Shown here piece by piece: positions 16,772 through 25,581 of a stretch of DNA of 64,000 nt (positions within the stretch are counted from its first letter, which is position 1; each line of letters begins with the position of its first letter). Below the pieces are notes generated by a model, which saw only the letters and a program-made list of their open reading frames with translations, ran no database searches and was not told the DNA's origin. The DNA is from Melioribacteraceae bacterium (GTDB lineage Bacteria > Bacteroidota > Ignavibacteria > Ignavibacteriales > Melioribacteraceae), in contig CP129490.1 in assembly GCA_030584085.1 (NCBI GenBank), forward strand, positions 3,381,511-3,445,510. The letters are read 5' to 3'. The position numbers were made by a program, and so were the translations under genes.

Positions 16772-18385
16772 CTAGTTGTTCGCACCAAATTTGTTATTTA
16801 AGGTCTCAGTTAAATTAACATGTACAACCAACGTGTCGCTTTTAATAATATTAATCCTTTCAACGACATCCGGATACTCAGGATGTTTGACAGTTAAAAC
16901 ATGTGAACCGGGGATTAGTTTAACAACATTGCCAAAAGGTGTTTGCCCCAAAAATTTATCATTTAGGTAAACATCTCCCCACGGGAAAACATTGCAGGCT
17001 AAGTATCCATAAAGTGTGTCTAAATTCACTGTAATTCTCGAAGTTTCATCCGGTTTTATTTCTATAGTCTGCAAATAATCCGGATACTCAGGATGAACCA
17101 ATTTTATATTATAAATTCCAGCCCTTAAATCTATTGGTTCTGAAATCGGGGTTGTATCTAAACGTCGATCATCTAAATAGATGTGCGCCCAAGGAATACA
17201 TTCTACATACAAATTACCAAAAGCAATAGATGCAATCTTTTCAGTATTATTATCATTAATGATTTCGGGTTCGGAGTCTTCAACTCGAGTTTCGGGAATT
17301 TCGCTTGGAACTGTTTCTACTTTTGGATTCAAATTATCAATCGATAATTCCGATCCTTTGTTACCATCTTGCTCATCAATACTTATATCCATTTTAACAG
17401 AATTTTCACCCGAAAAATTTTCAGATAGTGATGGATCATCATTTATTTGATCACCCTGTCTAACAAATACAAAAATTAGTGCAATTATTAAAACAAGAAC
17501 CAAGCTTGCTACGCTGTATAATATTTTCCTGTTTTTTAAAAAATAAAAAGGAGTTCTTCTGATTTCACTAAGCGGAATTTCAAGATCTTGCAAGACTTCT
17601 TTTGCGGATTTATATCGTCGCTCAGTTTTCTTTGAAAGTAACTTTCTAAGAATTTGTTGAAGTTCTTCAGGGAGATTTATGAGATAAGCTTCTATAATTT
17701 CTACATTATAGTTTATCAGATTACTGATTGTTTGATTAACATCCTCACCTAAAAATGGATTTTTCTCGGTAAAAAGTTCTAATGCCAAAATTCCGGCAGA
17801 AAAAAGATCGCTTTGTGAAGTTAATTTTCCACCTTGTACTTGCTCAGGAGACATATAACACGGAGTACCAACTATCGTATATTGACTTGTTACAAAATTG
17901 TCATTCAAAGCTAAAGCCAAACCAAAGTCGCCGATTTTCAACTCGGATTTTTCGTTTACTAATATATTCTCTGGTTTTATATCGCGGTGAATAATCTGAT
18001 TTTGGTGAGCATAATTTAATCCCTTAAATAACTGTACAACAAGATTTTTTTTCTGTTCAAGCGAAAGTGATTTGTCTTTAATATATGCTCTTAGATTTTT
18101 GCTTTCGAAATATTCAAAAGAGATATAGAAGAATTCATTGAAGGTTCCGAAATCGAGAACTTTTATAATATTCGGGTCTTCCAACTTTGCCATAATTTTG
18201 GCTTCTCTTTTAAAGCGTTCAATCTTAGCTTCATCAAAAATTGTTTTTGTGTTAAGCACTTTTAAAATAATTTTTTTGCCGAGATAAATATGGTTGGCAA
18301 GATAAACACTTGCATGCTCGTCTTTTTTGAAGCATTCAATTATTTCAAATTTTTCAAACAATATTTCTGATGTAACTTGATTCAA
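16772..18385 (-). CDS. Ser/Thr protein kinase with two C-terminal PEGA domains
   Basis: 537 residues. Hanks-type kinase domain (about 13-275): Lys42 in the VAIK-like position, HRDIKPEN (133-140), DFG (153-155) and the SPE of GTPCYMSPE, so it should be active. One membrane helix around residues 286-310, a low-complexity acidic linker, then two PEGA repeats (about 392-455 and 458-525) sharing PWAHIYLDD / PWGDVYLND and LVHPEYPD / VKHPEYPD, outside the cytoplasm. PEGA domains are thought to bind surface or wall components. The TTG start lies one base after the stop of the sigma-54 activator gene. The pairing suggests the kinase transmits an envelope signal to that activator. Confidence 0.9.
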   Translation of the reverse strand: MNQVTSEILFEKFEIIECFKKDEHASVYLANHIYLGKKIILKVLNTKTIFDEAKIERFKREAKIMAKLEDPNIIKVLDFGTFNEFFYISFEYFESKNLRAYIKDKSLSLEQKKNLVVQLFKGLNYAHQNQIIHRDIKPENILVNEKSELKIGDFGLALALNDNFVTSQYTIVGTPCYMSPEQVQGGKLTSQSDLFSAGILALELFTEKNPFLGEDVNQTISNLINYNVEIIEAYLINLPEELQQILRKLLSKKTERRYKSAKEVLQDLEIPLSEIRRTPFYFLKNRKILYSVASLVLVLIIALIFVFVRQGDQINDDPSLSENFSGENSVKMDISIDEQDGNKGSELSIDNLNPKVETVPSEIPETRVEDSEPEIINDNNTEKIASIAFGNLYVECIPWAHIYLDDRRLDTTPISEPIDLRAGIYNIKLVHPEYPDYLQTIEIKPDETSRITVNLDTLYGYLACNVFPWGDVYLNDKFLGQTPFGNVVKLIPGSHVLTVKHPEYPDVVERINIIKSDTLVVHVNLTETLNNKFGANN

Positions 18386-18386
18386 G

Positions 18387-19877
18387 TTATTGTAAACCCA
18401 TTTCTTTCAATTTTAGCTGTATCCATCGAACCGATACTCCAAGAGATTCGGCTGTTAAAGTTCTATTACCATCAAATTGTTTTAAACGATCTTGCAAAAG
18501 TTTTATTTCAAAATCTTTCAGTGTTCCGTTAAAACTATTAAGAACTTCTTCCTCCTCAAAAATTAGATGATCTTCTGTTATTTTAGAATTATCACAAAGT
18601 ATTAAAGCGCGCTGCATCACATTAATTAACTGCCTTACATTGCCGGGCCAATTATATGCTTCTAACTTTTTAATTGAGCTTTTATCTAAGTGAAGATTTT
18701 TGTTCTCGGCAAATTTTAATATAAAGTCTTTAGCAAGTAACGGGATATCTGATCTTCTGTCTCTTAATGGTGGCACTTTAACGGGGAATACATTTAGTCT
18801 GTAAAATAAATCCTCCCTAAATTTTCCTTCTCTTACCAGTTGTTGTAAATCTTTATTTGTTGCAGTGATAATTCTAACGTCAATCTTTTTTATTTGAGTA
18901 TCACCAAGTCTTATAATTTCCTTATTTTCCAAAACCCGTAAAAGTTTTGCTTGTAACGCCATAGAAATATCGGCGATTTCATCTAAGAAAAAAGTTCCGT
19001 TATTGGCAACTTCCAACAGGCCTTTCTTGTCTGTATTCGCACCTGTAAAAGCTCCTTTCTTATAACCAAACAATTCGCTTTCTAAAAGTGTATCGGGAAT
19101 TGATCCACAGAATTGAGCTAAATAAGGTTGATCTTTTCTACTGCTTAGTTTATGAATTGCTTTTGCTACCAAATCTTTTCCTGTACCGCTTTCACCAAGT
19201 ATCAACACTGTTGCATCTGTTTTTGCCACTTTTTTTATTAACGATGCAAGTTCATTCATAGCTTTGCTTTGACCAACCATGTTGGGAATTTTTTCGGTGG
19301 CCTCAAGTTTATTTAGGAGAATTTCTCTTTCGTCTTTTAACTTTTCCAGATTTTCAATTCGATCCAGTGCCAAGGATACTAAATTCGAAAAGATATTTAG
19401 GAAAACTAAATTTTCATTTGTAAAATCTTTCCTGTTGATTTGACTATCTGCAACAAATACTCCCCAGACGTTTTCATTTCTTACAATGGGAACACCAATA
19501 ACTGACTTAATTCTTCTTATTTGGATACTCTCAAATTGAGATAATTGTGGGTCGCCTTGTACATCGTGATGAAGTATTGAGTGTTTTTTGTTAATAATTT
19601 CATTCAAAATACTGGATGAAAATTCAGAGAGGTCAACAATATTCTCTCCTCTAGTATTCCGGGCTGTAATAATTTTGAAAATATTCTCATCACTATTGTA
19701 TTTAGCGAACACACCTCTTTCAGCATTAATTACTTTTATTACCCAGTCAAGTGCGTCTTCAATAAGCGAGCCTTGGTACTCGGTAGAATTAAGAATGTGA
19801 CTTATTCTATAGAGTGCTTCAAAGTGTTCTTTTGAAACTTCCCTCATCTGTTCTAATTCAAGCCGTTCAATATTCAT
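18387..19877 (-). CDS. GAF-domain sigma-54 transcription activator
   Basis: 496 residues. N-terminal GAF domain (about 20-175), AAA+ sigma-54 domain (about 198-430) with Walker A GESGTGKD (228-235) and intact GAFTGA (275-280), and a Fis-type helix-turn-helix at the C-terminus (ESLGVSVRWIQLKLKEMG). It has no receiver domain, so it is not a standard two-component regulator; activity would be set by a ligand of the GAF domain or by phosphorylation from the Ser/Thr kinase encoded one base downstream. Such kinase/activator pairs occur in myxobacteria and other bacteria. No -24/-12 promoter was recognised by eye upstream of this operon, so target genes are unknown. Confidence 0.9.
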   Translation of the reverse strand: MNIERLELEQMREVSKEHFEALYRISHILNSTEYQGSLIEDALDWVIKVINAERGVFAKYNSDENIFKIITARNTRGENIVDLSEFSSSILNEIINKKHSILHHDVQGDPQLSQFESIQIRRIKSVIGVPIVRNENVWGVFVADSQINRKDFTNENLVFLNIFSNLVSLALDRIENLEKLKDEREILLNKLEATEKIPNMVGQSKAMNELASLIKKVAKTDATVLILGESGTGKDLVAKAIHKLSSRKDQPYLAQFCGSIPDTLLESELFGYKKGAFTGANTDKKGLLEVANNGTFFLDEIADISMALQAKLLRVLENKEIIRLGDTQIKKIDVRIITATNKDLQQLVREGKFREDLFYRLNVFPVKVPPLRDRRSDIPLLAKDFILKFAENKNLHLDKSSIKKLEAYNWPGNVRQLINVMQRALILCDNSKITEDHLIFEEEEVLNSFNGTLKDFEIKLLQDRLKQFDGNRTLTAESLGVSVRWIQLKLKEMGLQ

Positions 19878-19878
19878 A

Positions 19879-20841
19879 TTATTCTTGTATTATAAATGAT
19901 GCTGGTCTAGATCTTGCTTTATTCCCAAATTCGTCGATTACCCATACAACCCAGAAGTACTCCCCGGGTGTTAAAATTTTCGGTACCACAAATAATATTT
20001 CATTAGAAGATATATTATTTACTTCCCAAACTAACTCGGGATCAACTGTATTTGTGAATATACTAAGGCTATAAGTAAAAGAATACCCCGGTGTAAATCT
20101 TCGCCAATTAAGCGTAAGTGAATCAGACACTATTTCATTATTAGCGGGAGTTATAGTTTCAACCGATTCTTTTATTATTCTTTTTACCGTTAAATTAGCT
20201 ATGCTAAAGGTTTTTCCATTAGCGTCTTTAGCAATAATATCAAATACTTTTCCAATAACATCATCTACCGAAATTATATTCATTTGGGCCGGAGTAAAAG
20301 TGTTATGAAAAACTGTTACTGACACATTACTTAAATTACCAATAAATCCGAGGTCATCATTTTTAATAAATACTGAGTCTATATCATTTTCGTCATCTAT
20401 AATTTGAGCATCTACAATTAAACGGTAAACTTGTACTGCAGGGAACCTGTTTTCCACACTACTGGTAATATTTCCATTTATCAACTTAGGAGTTGAATTA
20501 AGCTGCTGTAATACTGTGACACTCTTTCTTGAAGCCCAATTTATAAAGATAGAATCCCTGCTGTAACCTTCTTTTTCAAAATATAAGAATCCATCTAGTG
20601 GTCGAAGATCTTCAATTGAAAAATTCCCGCTTGAATTTGTTTCGACAACTATATTAGCGTTTGGCCAGTAAACGGTTACAGCGTTAATAGGTTGATTCGG
20701 AACCTTTACTGTTCTCACTGTGCCAGTTATACTTGTGAATGAGTTATTGGGATTTTCAGGGTCCAATGGATTTTCTCTGGGTGCCTCGCATCCGAATACA
20801 AACAACAATATCGCAGCTATATTTATATATTTAATCATCAT
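19879..20841 (-). CDS. lipoprotein with carboxypeptidase-regulatory-like and Ig-like domains
   Basis: About 320 residues. A lipobox FVFGC lies about 20 residues from the start, followed by EAPRENPLDPENP, a proline/Asp-rich start typical of outer-membrane lipoproteins in this phylum. Residues 37-110 look like a carboxypeptidase-regulatory (CarboxypepD_reg) fold: SITGTVRTVKVP, NSSGNFSIEDLRPLDGFLYFEKEGY. The C-terminal 100 residues resemble a fibronectin III/Ig-like domain (SDSLTLNWRRFTPGYSFTYSLSIF ... EYFWVVWVIDEFGNKARS). The frame is also open from a TTG at 20850 that overlaps the PhzF stop, but two ATGs at 20841 and 20838 are better. Function unknown; perhaps a surface binding partner in this operon. 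Confidence 0.7.
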   Translation of the reverse strand: MMIKYINIAAILLFVFGCEAPRENPLDPENPNNSFTSITGTVRTVKVPNQPINAVTVYWPNANIVVETNSSGNFSIEDLRPLDGFLYFEKEGYSRDSIFINWASRKSVTVLQQLNSTPKLINGNITSSVENRFPAVQVYRLIVDAQIIDDENDIDSVFIKNDDLGFIGNLSNVSVTVFHNTFTPAQMNIISVDDVIGKVFDIIAKDANGKTFSIANLTVKRIIKESVETITPANNEIVSDSLTLNWRRFTPGYSFTYSLSIFTNTVDPELVWEVNNISSNEILFVVPKILTPGEYFWVVWVIDEFGNKARSRPASFIIQE

Positions 20842-20846
20842 ATCGC

Positions 20847-21629
20847 TCAAGCCAAATCTATTTCTCCGATTGAATAAAGTACAGCCTTTCCGGAAATATT
20901 TATCCTGTCACCTAAATCTTCACAAAATAATTCTCCACCACGTTTTGAAAGTTGCTTTGCTTGAAGCTTCCTCTTGTTCAATTTTTTTGACCAATATGGT
21001 GTCAAAGCTGTATGTGCTGAACCTGTAACTGGGTCTTCGGGAATACCGGCATGAGGAGCAAAGTACCTTGAAACAAAATCACAATTTTCTCCTTTTGCTG
21101 TAATGATCAATCCGTCGGAATCTAATTTTTTAATCTCGTCAAAGTTGGGTACTGCATTAAGTACTTCATTCTCACTATTTAACAGAAACAGTGTTTTGCT
21201 GCTCAATAAAACTTCTTTTGGTTCAACATCCAAGCATTTAAGATGTAGATCACTTGTAAAAATTTTTTTAGGGGGTCTTGCTGGGAAATTTAATGTAATA
21301 AATTCATCCTCTCTGAAGACCGTTAAATTTCCGCTTAATGATTCAAAGACTATTTGATTGATTTCTTTCTCGATAAAATTAAATATAACATATGCTGATG
21401 CTAATGTAGCGTGACCGCATAGATCAACTTCAATCGTCGGTGTAAACCATCTAATATGATATTGATTGTCTTTCTTAACAAAAAAAGCTGTTTCCGATAA
21501 ATTATTCTCTGCTGCAATGTTTTTTAGTATTTTATCGTCCAACCAATTATTTAAAGGACAAACAGCTGCCGGATTTCCCTTAAACAAAATATTAGTAAAT
21601 GCATCAACTTGATAAAGATCTAATCTCAT
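20847..21629 (-). CDS. PhzF-family isomerase/epimerase-like protein
   Basis: 260 residues from the ATG at 21629 (MRLDLYQVDAFT is the canonical family start; a TTG two codons earlier is unlikely). PhzF/DapF-fold blocks are clear: FKGNPAAVCPL (about 17-27), NNLSETAFF with the catalytic Glu around residue 44, FTPTIEVDLCGHATLASAYV, and GIPEDPVTGSAHTALTPYW in the second half. PhzF itself isomerises dihydro-hydroxyanthranilate in phenazine synthesis, but most homologues have unknown substrates and no phenazine genes are here, so only the family is assigned. Its reading frame closely abuts the esterase gene upstream and the lipoprotein gene downstream. Confidence 0.88.
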   Translation of the reverse strand: MRLDLYQVDAFTNILFKGNPAAVCPLNNWLDDKILKNIAAENNLSETAFFVKKDNQYHIRWFTPTIEVDLCGHATLASAYVIFNFIEKEINQIVFESLSGNLTVFREDEFITLNFPARPPKKIFTSDLHLKCLDVEPKEVLLSSKTLFLLNSENEVLNAVPNFDEIKKLDSDGLIITAKGENCDFVSRYFAPHAGIPEDPVTGSAHTALTPYWSKKLNKRKLQAKQLSKRGGELFCEDLGDRINISGKAVLYSIGEIDLA

Positions 21630-21631
21630 TT

Positions 21632-22780
21632 TCAATTACCCTTAGCAAAAAATAATTCTAAAAATCGCCAGCTTCGCTTTGCCCATGCGTTTTCATTATG
21701 CTTCGCATCATAATCTTTGAACCAAATATAATCCTTGTTTTCTATAAACCCTTTTTGCCTAAGATTTAAAAGCATTTCATCAATACCGGTTTGAAGACTA
21801 TCTTCCAAACCTACGCTGCCATTATCTACATATAAAAGCAAATTTTTCTTCTCACCTTTATATTCAAAAACATTATCAACATAATCATAATTGCGTATCT
21901 TAAATGCCGGTGAAAGACAAGCAGCTTTAGAAAACACATCCGGTCTTTCCCATGCAATCATAAAAGAAATTAACCCCCCCATTGATGACCCAGCAACCGC
22001 TGTATTCTGTCGATCACTTTTAGTCCTATATTTATGATCAATCAACGGCTTAACATCATCAATCAAAAAGTTAATGTATGCATATCCTGTATCGTTTTCG
22101 CTGTATTCTTTCCTCCTATTGGAAGTATTATATAAACCCACTATAATAATTGGTTCTATAATTCCTCGTCGGATTAAACTATCCGCAGTTTCATCGATCT
22201 GCCAATCGATACCAAGAAATGAAGTTGACGGATCAATAATGTTTTGTCCGTCATGCATATAGAGAACCGGATATCGTTTCTCAACATTTTCATAATAGTC
22301 CGGTGGAAGCCAAATAATTATATCCCGCGGAAGAAGTTCATCTTTAGTTTTGATGTTAGTGATATATTCAACAGTTCCGGTTATTTGCCCAAAAGAAATG
22401 TCTTCTTCCGGCTTTCTCCATCTATTAATGATATAAGTAACAGATGTATCGTTACTTACATACAGCTTTTTATTTGCAGGAACTAATCCATTTTCAGCTA
22501 CTTCTTCTGTTGACCAACTTCCTTTTGTGAATTTAAATTCTATTTCTTCATGCACAGGGAAAAAAATTGTTTTAGAAAATTTGTTTTCCTCAACTTTATC
22601 CAATTGAATTGCATCTGGTTGCCAATTTCCTAATTCAGATGAGTTTCCGACTATAAAAACATTTTCTTCATAATTTAAATTCTTCGTCATCACAACAAAT
22701 TCAACTGCAACCTTATTTGTCTGTGCGAATAATATAAAAGTCAGAATCAAAAATATGAGAAGCACAACTAAGTTTTTCAC
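21632..22780 (-). CDS. secreted esterase with starch-binding-like (CBM20) N-terminal domain
   Basis: 382 residues. Signal peptide 1-19. Residues 22-118 resemble a CBM20 starch-binding domain (VFIVGNSSELGNWQPDAIQL). The rest is an alpha/beta hydrolase of the enterochelin-esterase-like family (DUF/Esterase D type): LPPDYYENVEKRYPVLYMHDGQN and the nucleophile elbow GSSMGG (264-269, Ser266), with a C-terminal His in AKHNENAWAKR. Likely hydrolyses an ester in the periplasm or outside; substrate unknown. The start is GTG at 22780: an in-frame stop lies just upstream and no ATG would keep the signal peptide. First gene of the seven-gene minus-strand operon ending at 14655. Confidence 0.82.
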   Translation of the reverse strand: MKNLVVLLIFLILTFILFAQTNKVAVEFVVMTKNLNYEENVFIVGNSSELGNWQPDAIQLDKVEENKFSKTIFFPVHEEIEFKFTKGSWSTEEVAENGLVPANKKLYVSNDTSVTYIINRWRKPEEDISFGQITGTVEYITNIKTKDELLPRDIIIWLPPDYYENVEKRYPVLYMHDGQNIIDPSTSFLGIDWQIDETADSLIRRGIIEPIIIVGLYNTSNRRKEYSENDTGYAYINFLIDDVKPLIDHKYRTKSDRQNTAVAGSSMGGLISFMIAWERPDVFSKAACLSPAFKIRNYDYVDNVFEYKGEKKNLLLYVDNGSVGLEDSLQTGIDEMLLNLRQKGFIENKDYIWFKDYDAKHNENAWAKRSWRFLELFFAKGN

Positions 22781-22931
22781 TGGCTATTTCCTTTAAACAA
22801 AGAATACAAAATATAATTAAATTTGTGTTGTTAATAAATTTATTGATTTGTGAATTTCATCAAATTCTCAATATTTGGGTATATTATAACAATCATTTAT
22901 TCTATATTTACAATCTTATAAGAACATTAAA

Positions 22932-24578
22932 ATGAACTCTCTAATGACACGAAAACAGCTGACTTTACTATTATTCTTATCTGCTTTAACTGTCTGTTAT
23001 GCGCAGCGCAACGATGAGAAAACATTATTACAAAATGGCTTTATAGAAAGCCGAAGTTTTGATGCTAATACAATTTTACTGGATAAAATTACCAATAGAG
23101 GTGATTTTAACTCTGCATCATGGAGTTCTCTGAACTACGGAACTTTACCGGCTAAACGCGTGCTGTTCGATGCCGGATTTTGGGTAAGTGGATTTTACAA
23201 AGGTGAAATTCGTTCGGCTGTTAAATATTATTCGGCTAACTACTCTCCTGGCCCAATTATTAATGGTAGGCCTGCTATGGATGAGTCTCCAAGTGATTCA
23301 TTAAGATATAGAGTTTATAAGGTATTTAAAGGAAACGATCCGCAAAATCCGGATTTACTAGAGTGGCCATCTGATTTGGGAGCTCCAACCAATGAACAGG
23401 GAGCACCTCTTATCTTCGGGGATCAAATACTTTGGTCAGTTTATAATATGTTCGATTCTAATTCTGTCAATCCTAATTTTGTTACGACTAAGCAAAAAGG
23501 AATACTACCAATAGAAGTGCAGCAGAAAATTTATGGGAGAGAGGGTAACAAAAAGGATTTTGAAAATATTTTCCATAATTTATTTTTTATTGAATGGACT
23601 ATAATCAATAAAGGCTCATCTTCAATAGATTCTGCTTTTATTGGATTATGGGCTGACATTGATTTTTATGATATTAACTCTAACATCCCGGCAGTAGATG
23701 TGAATCGGCAAACTGGTTATTTGTGGAGTGGTATAGATTTTACACCTTCCTTAGGTGGGGTTCCACCTTCGGTTGGTCTCACACTTTTATATGGCCCAGT
23801 TAAATCACACCCTGATTCAACAGCAATTTTTAAGGGGAGGGAAATTTCGGGGAAATATAATCTCGGTTTAAGTTCTTTTAAAGGAATTGGTGACGATACA
23901 AATCTCGATCCGCTCTACGGTCCTCCAAGAAATGAAAATCAAGTTTATTCTTCCGCTAATGGTTTTTCAAACGGCGGCGGTATAATCATTGACCCAACAA
24001 CAACAAGATCAACAAAATTTCCATTTAGCGGTGATCCCATTAATGAGACGGGATGGTTATTTCCCTCTGACAAAGTAGGAAATGGATCGGGGATTATTTT
24101 GTTCACCGGATCTTTTAATTTAGCGCCAAGTGATACTCAATGGGTTATGGCCGCTTTTGTTCCAGGCTTGGGAGTTGACAAAAAAGAAAGTATAATTAAA
24201 ATGCGTGAAAAGATTGATATACTGCATTCTCAACCTTATGATTCTTTGGCTTTTGGTGATACACCAATTATAATAACTTCTTTAGATGAAAATTTAGAAG
24301 AAATATCTAAAACATTTACCCTTAGCCAAAATTATCCAAATCCGTTTAATCCCAGTACTACTATAGAATTTAATGTTCCGTTAAATACAACAAGAAATGT
24401 GAAGCTATCCATATATAACATTCTTGGACAAGAAATAAAAACTTTGCTCAATAAACCAATGAGCCCAGGTCATCATTCGATTACATTTGATGCGTCGGAT
24501 TTATCAACCGGAGTTTATGTTTATAAATTATCTTCCGGATCAACAATAATTTCCAAGAAGATGATTTTGATAAAATAA
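22932..24578 (+). CDS. exported protein with type IX secretion sorting domain
   Basis: 548 residues. Signal peptide 1-24 (ending VCYA). The bulk (25-460) has no domain I recognise; it includes FNGxxxS-like beta-rich stretches, and blocks such as HNLFFIEWTIINKGSSSIDSAF and GLWADIDFYDINSN resemble large uncharacterised surface proteins found in Ignavibacteria. The final 85 residues start TLSQNYPNPFNPSTTIEF and end with SKKMILIK, a classical type IX sorting domain. Expected to be exported through the outer membrane. Divergent from the esterase operon; the 150-bp gap between them should carry both promoters. A terminator was not obvious downstream. Confidence 0.8.
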   Translation: MNSLMTRKQLTLLLFLSALTVCYAQRNDEKTLLQNGFIESRSFDANTILLDKITNRGDFNSASWSSLNYGTLPAKRVLFDAGFWVSGFYKGEIRSAVKYYSANYSPGPIINGRPAMDESPSDSLRYRVYKVFKGNDPQNPDLLEWPSDLGAPTNEQGAPLIFGDQILWSVYNMFDSNSVNPNFVTTKQKGILPIEVQQKIYGREGNKKDFENIFHNLFFIEWTIINKGSSSIDSAFIGLWADIDFYDINSNIPAVDVNRQTGYLWSGIDFTPSLGGVPPSVGLTLLYGPVKSHPDSTAIFKGREISGKYNLGLSSFKGIGDDTNLDPLYGPPRNENQVYSSANGFSNGGGIIIDPTTTRSTKFPFSGDPINETGWLFPSDKVGNGSGIILFTGSFNLAPSDTQWVMAAFVPGLGVDKKESIIKMREKIDILHSQPYDSLAFGDTPIIITSLDENLEEISKTFTLSQNYPNPFNPSTTIEFNVPLNTTRNVKLSIYNILGQEIKTLLNKPMSPGHHSITFDASDLSTGVYVYKLSSGSTIISKKMILIK

Positions 24579-24690
24579 TTTGTCAACATGTTTCATTCTA
24601 AATAATCATTACAAAACTAAATTTTAATTTTTCAGTAACCGCTTTTTTTAGTGCGTTTGATTATTCTATAGTCCCCTCAAAGGAGCAATA

Positions 24691-25581
24691 ATGATTTTTT
24701 CGAGAAGATCTTTTATAAAAAACACCTCAATTTTAACTGCGGGAATTTTGCTGCCAACAAATAGGTTATTAAATGCTCTTCAAAATGAACCCGGGAATAT
24801 GAAAATATTACGCGGAAATGTTGGATTATATACTGAAAGAGGAGGAACTATTGGATGGCAAATTTCAGACGATGCTATTGTTGTTGTTGATTCACAATTC
24901 CCTGATACAGCAAGAAATTTTATGTCAATGGTAATTGACAAAACCAAAAGGAAGATTGATTTTGTGATTAATACTCATCATCATGCGGATCACACATCAG
25001 GTAATTACATGCTTAATAAAATCACAGATAAAATTATTGCACATGAAAATGCGGTTAAGCTGCAAAAACAATTTTACGGAAAAGGTGATACAAAAGAATC
25101 GCAGGTGTACGCTAATATAACATTTAGTAAAGAATGGTCTACAACTATTGGAAATCAAACCATAACAGCATCATATTTTAAACCTGCTCATACGAGCGGT
25201 GATATTTATGTGTTTTTTGAAAACGAAAATATCGTTCATCTTGGAGATTTAGTTTTCAATCGGGTTTACCCCTATATAGACAGACCCGGCGGCAGCAACA
25301 TCTCTGGGTGGATTGAATATTTAGATAAAATTTCTCAACAATTTGATGGCGATACGATTTTCATTTTTGGTCATGGTTCTTCTGTAACCGGTAAAGTTGA
25401 TGACATAATTTATATGAGAAATTATTTGACAGCACTATTAGATACTGTAAAGAAAGAGATTCTTTTGGGCAAAAGCCAAGAAGAGATTGAAAGTTTAAAG
25501 GTAATTCCGGGATTTGAGAATCATGATGGTACACGAATTAAAAACAACTTAACTGCTGCATATGAAGAATTGACTATCTAA
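24691..25581 (+). CDS. periplasmic MBL-fold metallo-hydrolase
   Basis: 296 residues. N-terminal SRRSFIKNTSILTAGILL is a twin-arginine-type signal. The metal motif THHHADHTSG (His96, His98, Asp100, His101) plus a later His in GDIYVFFENENIVHLGDLVFN and GHGSSVTG completes a binuclear zinc site of the metallo-beta-lactamase fold. Related exported proteins include subclass B3-like and quinoprotein-relay hydrolases; the substrate cannot be told. A good Shine-Dalgarno sequence AAAGGAG (24680-24686) precedes the ATG. Its stop lies directly against the stop of the convergent SIR2 gene. Confidence 0.85.
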   Translation: MIFSRRSFIKNTSILTAGILLPTNRLLNALQNEPGNMKILRGNVGLYTERGGTIGWQISDDAIVVVDSQFPDTARNFMSMVIDKTKRKIDFVINTHHHADHTSGNYMLNKITDKIIAHENAVKLQKQFYGKGDTKESQVYANITFSKEWSTTIGNQTITASYFKPAHTSGDIYVFFENENIVHLGDLVFNRVYPYIDRPGGSNISGWIEYLDKISQQFDGDTIFIFGHGSSVTGKVDDIIYMRNYLTALLDTVKKEILLGKSQEEIESLKVIPGFENHDGTRIKNNLTAAYEELTI

